Shown here piece by piece: positions 53,571 to 62,215 of a stretch of DNA of 64,000 bases. Source of the stretch: Arion vulgaris (Eukaryota > Mollusca > Gastropoda > Stylommatophora > Arionidae); assembly GCA_020796225.1 (NCBI GenBank), contig CM036754.1:22200867-22264866 (forward strand). The letters are read 5' to 3'. Under the pieces are notes generated by a model. It saw only the letters and a program-made list of their open reading frames with translations. It did no database searches and was not told where the DNA came from. A program made the position numbers and the translations under genes. Within the stretch, counting starts at the first letter, position 1. The number at the start of each line of letters is the position of its first letter.

Positions 53571-54108
53571 AAGAGTAGGCTAATGTTACATAAGGCTAAT
53601 GTTACATAAGACTAATGTTACATAAGGCTAATGTTACATATTATGTTACATAAAGATAATGTTACATAAGGCTAATGTTACATAAAGATAATGTTATATA
53701 AGGTTAATGTTACATAAAGATAATGTTACATAAGGTTAATGTTACATACGGTTAATGTTACATAAAGATAATGTTACATAAAGATAATGTTACATAAAGA
53801 TAATGTTACATAAAGATAATGTTACATAAGGTTAATGTTACATAAGGTTAATGTTACATAAGACTAATGTTACATAAGGCTAATGTTACATAAGGTTAAT
53901 GTTACATAAGGCCAATGTTACATACGGTTAATGTTACATAAGACTAATGGTACATAAGGTTAATGTTACATAAGGCTAATGTTACTACGGCTAATGTACA
54001 TAAGGTTAATGTTACATACGGTTAATGTTACATAAGATAATGTTACATAAGGGTTTAAAGTTACATAAGGTTAATGTTACATAAAGATAATGTTACATAA
54101 GGCTAATG

Positions 54109-54686
54109 CTCAACATCATCAAATAGCTTGTCCTAAGCAGAACTGTGCTACCCCAACAGTCCTCCGGAATTTCTCTCTCTCTCATAGGCCAGATGTCCTG
54201 CCTCTGCAGCTGTCATGTTCAAACCATCAGTTACATCCTGAACCCATCTTCTCCGTGGTCTGCCTCTTCTTCTCTTTGCCTGTATACCTCCCTCCATGAT
54301 GGTCTTCTCCAGCCCTTCATGTCTTTTATATGTCCAAAATATTTCAATTTTCTCTTTCTTATTTGTAGCATCAGCCAGTTTTCTCTGATCGAGTTCTTTC
54401 TGGATAGATTTATTTGTTCTCTTCTCTGTCCAAGATGTACGAAGGACTCTTCTGTAACACTTATATTCAAAATCACGTATATGTTTTTCCACTGTTTTAT
54501 TAAATGTTCATGCTTCACACCCATACGTTGCCACTGGGAATATGCATGCTCTTAGTATTCTGATCTTTGTTTTCTTATCAGTTCCGTTCCATACTGTTTT
54601 GAGGTGTTTAATTTTTTTTTTCGTAAAGCCATGTTTGTTCTTCTTTTAATTTCCTTCATCCCATTTCCATCTGTTGTTAATATCTG
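54109..54686 (-). mobile_element. LINE 3' end inside the satellite, 9-bp target duplication
   Basis: Minus frame 54492-54148 reads [39 protein letters not shown] and [13 protein letters not shown]. Direct repeats AGGCTAATG at 54100-54108 and 54687-54695. GAT-rich tail on the left. Confidence 0.88.
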
Positions 54687-55117
54687 AGGCTAATGTTACA
54701 TAAGGCTAATGTTACATAAGGTTAATGTTACATAAAGATAATGTTACATAAGGCTAACGTTACGTACGGTTAATGTTACATAAGTCTAACTTACATACAG
54801 TTAATGTTACATAAGGCTAATTTACATACGGTTAATGTTACATAAGGCTAATTTTACATACGGTTAATGTTACATAAGGCTAATTTTACATACGGTTAAT
54901 GTTACATAAGGCTAATTTTACATACGGTTAATGTTACATAAGACTAACGTTACATACGGTTAATGTTGCTTAAGGATAACAGTACATAAGGCTAATGTTA
55001 CATAAGTATAATGTTACATACAGCAGCTATTACATAAGGCTAATGTTACGTAAGGTTAATATTCCATTAAGCTAATATTACATACGGCTGCGATTACATA
55101 AGGATAATGTTACATAC

Positions 55118-55693
55118 GGAAAACTAGACGGAAAACTAGATAGAGAGATAGAGGCTAGAGTACAAAAAGCAAATGCTGTAACCTACCAGCTAGCCCCATT
55201 GTTAAGGCACCCAAAAATTTCACAGGCAGCTAAGAAACAAATGATCAACAGCATTTTTATACCTACTTTGTGTTACCAGAGCCAAACATGGACATTGAGC
55301 AAAGCGCAGTCACAAAAAATAACTACATGTGAAATGCGTTGCCTGAGAAAAGTTACCAACAACACAAGAAAGACAGAATCACCAACATCAGCATAAGAAA
55401 GAAAGTTGGCACAAAACCGTGCTTGAATTATATAGATAAACAAAGAATGAAGTGGTTTGGCCACTTAATAAGAATGCATCCAAACTCCACAGTATACAGA
55501 GTCTTCTACAACAGAACATCGGAAAGAAGGCAAGAGGAAGGCCACGGAAAAGATGGTTAGATGGCGTGGCAGCATCCTGTGAAAGAGCAAAGATAACAAT
55601 CACACAAGCCACCAGAACAGCGCAAGACAAAAACAGAAAACCACGACACTGGGCAACAACCCGGTAGCAGTGTGACGACAAAAGAAGAAGAAG
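55118..55693 (+). mobile_element. LINE 3' end inside the satellite, 12-bp target duplication
   Basis: Frames read [73 protein letters not shown] and PRHWATTR, then ACAAAAGAAGAAGAAG. Direct repeats AATGTTACATAC at 55106-55117 and 55694-55705. Confidence 0.9.
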
Positions 55694-56254
55694 AATGTTA
55701 CATACAGCTGTTGCTGCATAAGGCAAGTGTTACATACTGCTGTTGCTACATAAGGCTAATGTTACATGCGGCTGTTGTTAAATAAGGCTAATGTTACATG
55801 CGGATGTTGCTACATAAAGCTAATATTGCATAAAGATAATATTACATAATGATAATATTACATACTGCTGCTTTTACATACGTCAGCTATTACATAATGA
55901 TAATATTACATAAAGCTAATGTTACATAAGGATAATATTACATAAGAATAATATTACATACGGCTGTTGTTACATACGGCTATTGTTTTATAAAGCTAAT
56001 TTTACATAATGATAATATTACATTCTGCTATTGTTACACACGGCTATTGTTTTATAAAGCTAATTTTACATAAGGATAATATTACACACGGCTATTGTTA
56101 TATAAGCTAATATTACATAATGATAATATTACATACGGATGTTGTTACATAAAGCTAATGTTACATAATGATAATATTACATACGGCTATTGTTAAATAG
56201 CAACATTATTCATACTGCTATTATCCTTCATATTAAAGGCAATTGCATATCCTT

Positions 56255-56475
56255 TACAGGACTTTGCGAATCAACCCCAGCTTTTAAACGCTGTCTGTGA
56301 TTTTTCTAGACATTATTAAGTTCAGTAGATTGCCATTGCTTTCTGAACTGGTGGTGTCATCGTCCTTTTGTAAAAAACCACAATTTGCAACCAAACTGTC
56401 CGCAGCGTGATTCGAACTCAGAACGTCGGGGTTAATAGACCGAGTCACTACCCCCTAAGCCACAGATGCCACCAA
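56255..56475 (-). mobile_element. SINE family E copy
   Basis: Minus strand: GCATCTGTGGCTTAGGGGGT, TCTGAGTTCGAATCACGCTG, CAGAAAGCAATGGCAATCTA, CAAAGTCCTGTAAAGGATAT. Confidence 0.82.
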
Positions 56476-56769
56476 CCTTCGTATTAGGCGGAAACTATTC
56501 GGTTGGGGGTGTCCTACACGTGTGTCATGACTATAAACTGGAATATTACGTATTCTTGTTTTCGGCATAAACCATACAGAACACAGTGCATGGTTAATTT
56601 AGTTTTAAGAACGAACTCAGCGAAGAAGAAGAAGAAATGAATGACCTTCCTATGTTAGACACAATAATTGTATCTAGTAAATGGTCCCATAGAGTAATCA
56701 CTTGGTACCAGTAACAACATAAACTCTCATACTGAAACACGTTCTCCTGTGCAATCCGTATTGTTAAGT

Positions 56770-57030
56770 GGATCTAAAGACCAAGAACTGACTGCATCGC
56801 ACTGGGTTTTCAAATAAGGTTCAGTCCCTCTCGGAAGAAATGATACGCTATGTTACCTAGCAAAAGTATTGAAAGAATTACATGAAGCACTAACCCTATA
56901 ACTATGACAACATTCCCATGGATTTCCTGAAAAAGCACATATGAAATGAACGGCACGGTTTCGATTCGAACTCACAACATTCTGAATGCAAGGCAAACGG
57001 CTTAACCACTTACCCACAAACACTACCTAC
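56770..57030 (-). mobile_element. SINE family F copy, diverged
   Basis: AAGAACTGACTGCATCGCAC, GAAATGATACGCTATGTTAC, and reverse B box GATTCGAACTCACAACATTC, AAGGCAAACGGCTTAACCAC. Confidence 0.7.
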
Positions 57031-57175
57031 ATAACAAAGCTACAACATGCGCTGTGCTGAGAACCACAAGTCAGATGTCTGATCTAAGTAAGATATTATG
57101 AGTAAAGTTGGGTGGCATTTCCACCAAATTGTTAATTATAATGATATTTACAGATGTTCTATAAACAGAGATAAT

Positions 57176-57383
57176 TTATTATTTTCCGATCCAGAAGCAC
57201 TTGAGCTTTTCAGCTCTTCGGCTCGGTGCCATGGACATCGCAACCCTTCGGTTCGGTGCCACGAACACCGTAAATCTGGGGAATCTGTGGCTTTTTCTGC
57301 CATCCCGCGGAATTGAACCCGCACACACAGAGGGATAGTCACCCGTAGCCCAACGCGCTACGAACACGCTGGGCAGACGGGCG
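57176..57383 (-). mobile_element. SINE family C copy with 12-bp target duplication
   Basis: Minus strand: GTAGCGCGTTGGGCTACGGG, GCGGGTTCAATTCCGCGGGA, CAGATTTACGGTGTTCGTGG. Direct repeats AACAGAGATAAT at 57164-57175 and 57384-57395. Confidence 0.9.
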
Positions 57384-57437
57384 AACAGAGATAATAAAGA
57401 CTCTAAGACTTTGATCGTGGTCAAATAAAAGTAAATG

Positions 57438-57715
57438 AACCTTTTTTTTTTACCTTGAGCTATACTATGTAATACGGTGTTAGACCCGTATTTTTCATTG
57501 ACTGTCGGCACACGACGGGTGATATAGTCGACATCACGTTAGACACCTTTACTTCCCTGCACTTTTTTCAGGTACCCAATTGAGGCTGGGTCGATCTGAG
57601 AACCGTTGCATTACGGACAAATTCGACGCCCACTGTGTAATTGAATCCATACCACTAGCCTAAGAAGTGAGTTCACTAACAACTACACTATTGCGGCTAT
57701 ATTGATCGTGATGGC
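57438..57715 (-). mobile_element. SINE family D copy
   Basis: Minus strand: GTAGTTGTTAGTGAACTCAC, GATTCAATTACACAGTGG, CGACCCAGCCTCAATTGGGT, CCCGTCGTGTGCCGACAGTC. Confidence 0.8.
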
Positions 57716-57748
57716 TAAGGCCAATATAAGATCAAGGTGTTTGTTTAC

Positions 57749-57869
57749 CTGAGATAATATGTGCTGTTACTACAGGAGATGTATACACCGTCTTGACATA
57801 GTGGATAACAAGGTTGGTAGTCTCCATTTGGTGCGCACTTGCAACTGTTAACGTTTGTAGAGTAACAAT
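57749..57869 (-). CDS. Cys-rich exon, third of those seen
   Basis: 121 nt, acceptor tacttgcag, donor CTCAG/gtaaac. Six Cys in about 40 residues. Confidence 0.65.
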
Positions 57870-60800
57870 CTGCAAGTAAATATGATATCAGTTAGCAATT
57901 ATATGAGGACTATCATCACATCACTTCGGACATGTACATAGGTGATCCAATGCTCGGCTCGGAAATCAATTAGCGTACAGTGAACCAACACGCCCGCTCA
58001 ATGTTCATTAACTCCGTGTGAACCAGGAGCCAAACTAAGTGGCGTTTTTATTCTATAATGGCTTTTGCTCTGGTCCACTAAGAGTTAATTAATCTTTTTG
58101 TATATTTCATATGTTGTTCTTTTCGTGTTGAACCAATATCGACACCCATTTTTGTCAATCTGCGATTTAAACCCTGAAACTACTTCTCGGAAAGACTCTC
58201 TCAATGCGTTAAGAGTGTCATTTGTTTCATTGCAGCGTCCTCTGATATCGTAGCCGTGCCCGACGTAGCCGTTCATTATCCCTGTCTCTGGCTTGTCCAG
58301 GGATGAAAATGAAGATGATTTCTCTGATCTATGTCTGTACCCAATACTTGCATGTTTCATTTCATTATTACTGTTCCGACTTTATTCAAAGTTAATGAGG
58401 TGTAAGTAACAAAGGTCCTGTAGAAGTCAAAATCTCTATCCGATTTCGCAACCCAATAAACATTTTTTTTTCCTTCAAATTTCGTTAAATGTAAAAATTA
58501 TTTATATTTTTAGATAACATTAAAAAATTACGTTGGCCACAGGTTACTAAACAAACGTCATAGAGATCCAGGCGTTCTCGATAGATGTTCATACACACAC
58601 CGACCTTTCTCAACCATCCCCAAGCAGACGTGCATGGTTTTGCATGCTGATAGTGCAGGCAGCTCGCTGGTTAAACACACTCCTAGTCCTGCCCAACGGA
58701 CATCTAGCTTTCTTGTACAGCGTATAGTCTTCTTCATCTTCTTCTTTGCGTTCGTTCTTTACGACCAATTTTAGTCACTCTTTGTGATATGTTTGATCTT
58801 TGCCAAGAACGTGTATACGTTGCACATTGGTTTGGTAGGACCTAACATCATAGACATCTACACGTTTAGGATACGTGCATCCGATTTATCCCAAACCTCC
58901 TTAGTCGCCTCTCACGACATGCCTGGCAGGTAACAGTGGTTCTATTCTGTACACCCCAAATTTGGACCCCGGTAACCACTCGGGCGACAGCGTATAGTAA
59001 ATTTCAAACTCCTTAAATCGCTGGAGCCATTAAATATTAATTTTATTATTAAGGGTCTAACGTCCAAGGATTGACTTCATTCCCCCTGGTTTTACTCCTA
59101 CAGCTCGGTCCCTCTCCACAGAAATGGCGCGCCACCTGCCGAGGGTAGTATACAAAATACGAACTCCGTAAAAGTAAAAAAAAAAAGTAAAGGAACCCTT
59201 TCATACCTTGTGGTATATAGGGCAATATAGTGTTAGGCCTGTATTTTTCATTGACTGTCGGCACACGATGGGTGATGTGGTCAGCATCACGCCGGCCGCC
59301 TTTACTTTCCCAGAGAAAGTCTGGTACCCAGTTGAGGCTTCGTCGACCTGAGAGCCGTCGTGGTCCGAAAACTTTCCACGCCCATTGTGGGAGTTGAACC
59401 CGGACCACCAGCCTTGAGAAGCGAGTTCACAAACAACTACGCTACCGCGGCTCTCACGAACTCCGTAGCTCCGGCAATAATCCTCAGGTCTCTGGGGGAA
59501 AAAACGCACTCGTGAATAGAACAACGCGGTCCGGACTCGATTTACTCCAAATCTTTTTTTAAATGAATTTTCTTATTAATTATATTATAACATGTATGTA
59601 TTTAACGCATGCGGTGCTGTTAAGTCAGGTTTACAGGGTGAACATGATGCAGATCTCACAAAGCAAATATACATATGTATGTGAAAGACTAATAATTAGA
59701 TGACGTTTCACGAGACATACAGGCTCATGTGACTAGATACATGTTACGTGAAATAGTCGTACGTGTGACAGACGAACAGAATAACTTATGTTTACAAGGT
59801 ATGCAGACATGTATGACAGACTGGCAGAGTAACTTATGTTTACGAGGTATGCAGACACATATGATAGACTAACAAAACAAGTTATGTTTACGAACGTTGT
59901 AGACACATATGCCAGAAAAACAAAATAAGCCTTGTTTACGAAACATTCAGAGACAAATGACAGATTAACAGAATAAGTTATGTTTACGAGACATTCAGAA
60001 ACATGTAACAGACTAACAGAATAACTTATGTTTACAAGGCATGCAGACATGTATGACAGACAAACAGAATAACTTATGCTTACGAGGCATTCCGAAAAAT
60101 ACGACAGACAAACAGAGTAAGTTACGTTTACGAGACATTCAAACACTTAAGTCAGACAAATAGAATAAGTTATGTTTACGAGGTATGCAGACACATATGA
60201 CAGATACACAGAATAAGTCATGTTTACGAGTTTGGTAGACACATATGACAAACTAAACGTGTTGGTTATGTTTACGAGTTTGGTAGACACACATGACAAA
60301 CTAAACGTGTTGGTTATGTTTACGAGTTTGGTAGACACACATGACAAACTAAACAGTGTTGGTTATAGTTTACGAGTTTGGTAGACACACATGACAAACT
60401 AAACGTGATGGTTATGTTTACGAGTTTGGTAGACACACATGACAAACTAAACGTGTTGGTTATGTTTACGAGTTTGGTAGAAAACATGACAAACTAAACG
60501 TGTTGGTTATGTTTACGAGGCACACATACCTTGTCTACATCTTTTCTGCACAGGATCCCATCCAGCGCTATCAGCAGAACAACCACAGGTTGATCTACCT
60601 GTGCTTGCATCAGCCTGACATTGCAGATTACAATCACATACAGTTGTGCATTGTTCTCCATATGTTGGATCTGTGTATGTACAGATCAGAACTCAATTAG
60701 CAACTATATAAACATTTACACTATTGTAGCTTCTCCATCTTCGAACTCTCCATATCGACCACTTGTTAAACCAATCTTTGTGATTTGTATGTGATCTGAT

Positions 60801-61484
60801 CCTAAGAGCGATTGTACTCTGTGCCAGTTACGCGCCTAAAAGTAGGCAGGTACATCCAATTTCTGCGTCGCTTTTTATTTACTAGGGTAGCTTCCTATGG
60901 CCCCATACCTCAATCGCCTCTTACGACATGCTATGTAGGCAGCATCTTATATTCTTTGCTCTCCAATGTAGTACTCGAAACACAGGGCAAAATTTGTCTA
61001 AAAATGTTGATTATCAACAAGAGCCAGAAAAGAGAAGGTCCTCTATAACTATAAAACTATCAATTTAAGGGGTGTAGCCTCATCGTTCCAGTGGCTACTT
61101 CTGATTGTGAATCATGGACCATTACATAAACAACAAGAACGAAAATCCAGTCCTTCGAAACTAAATGTTACAGAAAAATCCTACAAATTCCATGGAATTC
61201 AGCCCCTACTCATCTCATGACCCAATTAACAGGTGAACGCTTTTGCATTACGCTAATCCGTCCCAACGTTGCAACTTACTACAAGACTGTATTCAACAAC
61301 TAACATCAACAACAGTACTACGTCTACTATCAATAACAAAACAAATGTACTTACTTTTATACATCCACTGTATTCGCATCATAGTACTGGTTGGATGGGC
61401 AAGACTGACAGCTACTACCACCTCTCGTATTGCTGGCACAAACGTACGGTGCTGTACATAAAGTTGTGCATGTATCACCCTCTC
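57749..61484 (-). CDS. Cysteine-rich, EGF-like extracellular protein, three internal exons (complement: 57749..57869, 60530..60670, 61355/61363..61484), partial
   Basis: Seen: three minus-strand exons with AG/GT ends and dense, patterned cysteines. The first reads GDTCTTLCTAPYVC, the second YGEQCTTVCDCNLQC and TCGCSADSAGWDP, the third CKCAPNGDYQPC and CQDGVYISCSN. The second and third join in phase 1 across an Asp codon (G/AT). Known: small Cys-rich modules, one per exon with phase-1 introns, are usual for secreted or membrane-anchored EGF-like proteins. I cannot name the gene. Flanking exons, a signal peptide or a membrane segment are not seen. The link from the first to the second exon does not keep phase, so an exon may be missing or a base lost. 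Transposons and a 48-bp array fill the introns. Confidence 0.6.
58085..58360 (-). CDS. Orphan reading frame, hypothetical terminal exon
   Basis: The frame encodes up to 91 residues from ATG (58360) to TAA, with mixed, non-repetitive composition (NETNDTLNALRESFREVV, KNGCRYWFNTKR), unlike nearby noise. A possible acceptor cggaacag lies at 58371-58378, with three more open codons before the ATG. No signal peptide, membrane segment or known domain. It sits on the same strand as the Cys-rich exons, between two of them, so it could be an alternative 3' exon or a separate gene. Confidence 0.35.
   Translation of the reverse strand: MKHASIGYRHRSEKSSSFSSLDKPETGIMNGYVGHGYDIRGRCNETNDTLNALRESFREVVSGFKSQIDKNGCRYWFNTKRTTYEIYKKIN
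58590..58716 (-). mobile_element. LINE C-terminal fragment
   Basis: Minus strand reads LGRTRSVFNQRAACTI, close to RERSVFNQRA at 15640. Confidence 0.5.
58729..58986 (-). mobile_element. SINE family B copy with 12-bp target duplication
   Basis: Minus strand: CGCCCGAGTGGTTACCGGGG, CATGTCGTGAGAGGCGACTA, CTACCAAACCAATGTGCAAC, AACGCAAAGAAGAAGATGAA. Direct repeats ACAGCGTATAGT at 58717-58728 and 58987-58998. Confidence 0.92.
59050..59545 (-). mobile_element. SINE family F copy, split by a SINE D copy
   Basis: Left part 59050-59170 (AAGGATTGACTTCATTCCCC, GCGCGCCACCTGCCGAGGG) and right part 59456-59545 (ACGAACTCCGTAGCTCCGGC, ACGCGGTCCGGACTCGA) join as in 28848-29080. Confidence 0.85.
59171..59455 (-). 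mobile_element. SINE family D copy with 12-bp target duplication
   Basis: Minus strand: tRNA-like CGCGGTAGCGTAGTTGTTTG, CCGGGTTCAACTCCCACAAT (B box), GAAGCCTCAACTGGGTACCA, GACAGTCAATGAAAAATACA, A-rich tail. Direct repeats ACGAACTCCGTA at 59159-59170 and 59456-59467. Best-bounded copy of the family (285 bp). Confidence 0.93.
59690..60525. repeat. 48-bp tandem repeat, about 17 copies in two sub-types
   Basis: Shared core TATGTTTACGAG plus a GACAGACTAACAGAATAAC sub-type (left) and a TGACAAACTAAACGTGTTGG sub-type (right). 48 is a multiple of three, so minus frames of 66-137 codons stay open. It ends 5 bp before the second Cys-rich exon's donor. Confidence 0.94.
60530..60670 (-). CDS. Cys-rich exon, second of those seen
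   Basis: 141 nt, acceptor tacacag, donor ACAAG/gtatgt, symmetric phase 1. Seven Cys in 46 residues. Confidence 0.68.
60727..60990 (-). mobile_element. SINE family A copy
   Basis: Minus strand: CATGTCGTAAGAGGCGATTG, AAATTGGATGTACCTGCCTA, GCTCTTAGGATCAGATCAC, ending GTTCGAAGATGGAGAAG. Confidence 0.8.
61100..61200 (+). mobile_element. LINE fragment
   Basis: GTGAATCATGGACCATTACA and CTAAATGTTACAGAAAAATC match the ESWTIT...CYRKIL coding stretch of 51925-52322. Confidence 0.65.
61363..61484 (-). CDS. Cys-rich exon, first of those seen
   Basis: Acceptor agttccag. The frame CTTLCTAPYVC to CPSNQYYDANTVD is open; a GT follows at once, but a better donor GTAAGT (61354-61349) lies 8 nt further, beyond an in-frame TAA. 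End uncertain. Confidence 0.55.
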
Positions 61485-61506
61485 CTGGAACTTATCAATA
61501 AAAACT

Positions 61507-61530
61507 ATGGTATGGTATGGTATGGTATGT
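61507..61530. repeat. (TATGG)n short repeat
   Basis: Four to five copies next to the SINE C insertion. Confidence 0.9.
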
Positions 61531-61556
61531 AGTACTACGTTTTATGGAGGTGCAGG

Positions 61557-61762
61557 TTAGCCCGCATGTCCAGCATATTCGTAGTGCGTTGGACGACGGG
61601 TGACAAGCCCTCTGTGAGTACGGATTCAATTCCACGGCCTTGCAGAAAAGCCACAGGTTCTCCAGATTTACAGTGTTCGTGGCACCGAACCGAAGGGTTA
61701 CGATCTCCATGGCACCGAGCCGAGGAGTTGAAAGCTCCATTGCTTGTGGATCGAAAAAAAAA
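61557..61762 (+). mobile_element. SINE family C copy with 13-bp target duplication
   Basis: GTAGTGCGTTGGACGACGGG, GATTCAATTCCACGGCC, CAGATTTACAGTGTTCGTGG, poly(A). Direct repeats ATGGAGGTGCAGG at 61544-61556 and 61763-61775. Confidence 0.92.
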
Positions 61763-61775
61763 ATGGAGGTGCAGG

Positions 61776-62215
61776 ACATTTTGGACGAGAGTCATAGGAA
61801 TTTAATGACTACGCAGCTAGTGCACTCCCTGCGAAACCCTTCAGATTAGGAGTTTTCTTTTATACTTCCGACAGAGAAAAAAATCCTAGGCCTTACTGTA
61901 GATGGAACACGGGTTTCCCACATGGAAGTCGCGCTCTAATCCATTCGGGAAGATACTACATCTGGAACTTATTACATGTTAAATATTAGTTTTCATTGCG
62001 CAGTCGTTAAGAGATATATTTATGTTTAGAGCTATGCTAAACTTTCTTCTTCAATTCTTTCTTTTCTTCAATCCTGTTTTGCCTCACAGCGTCATAATAA
62101 GAAGAGAATTCCAGAACGAGCCCTTGTGTGCGCTTCGTAAATATTGTCTTTCGTTGTTTTTGTTACCTCTGAGGTTCACCTTTGCGTGGCCGGGTTTTGA
62201 TTTCTTTCCCATTTT
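61776..62215. other. No recognised content
   Basis: Unique sequence; frame 62022-62237 has no motif and runs into the array. Confidence 0.45.

Larger units (their letters stand above)
53577..56215. repeat. 16-bp satellite (GGCTAATGTTACATAA)n, split by two LINEs
   Basis: Pieces at 53577-54108, 54687-55117 and 55694-56215. Variants GGTTAATG, AAGATAATG, ACTAATG; the right piece diverges to AATATTACATA and GGCTGTTGTTACATA forms. Some units have missing bases (53990-54060). Confidence 0.96.

Noticed and set aside
54145..54555. Plus-strand 136-codon frame with hydrophobic stretches as a membrane protein
   Set aside because: Antisense shadow of the LINE C-terminus that reads [11 protein letters not shown] on the minus strand.
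59733..60347. Minus-strand frames with 16-residue repeats as a secreted repeat protein
   Set aside because: A 48-bp period keeps frames open automatically. Kept as a minisatellite.
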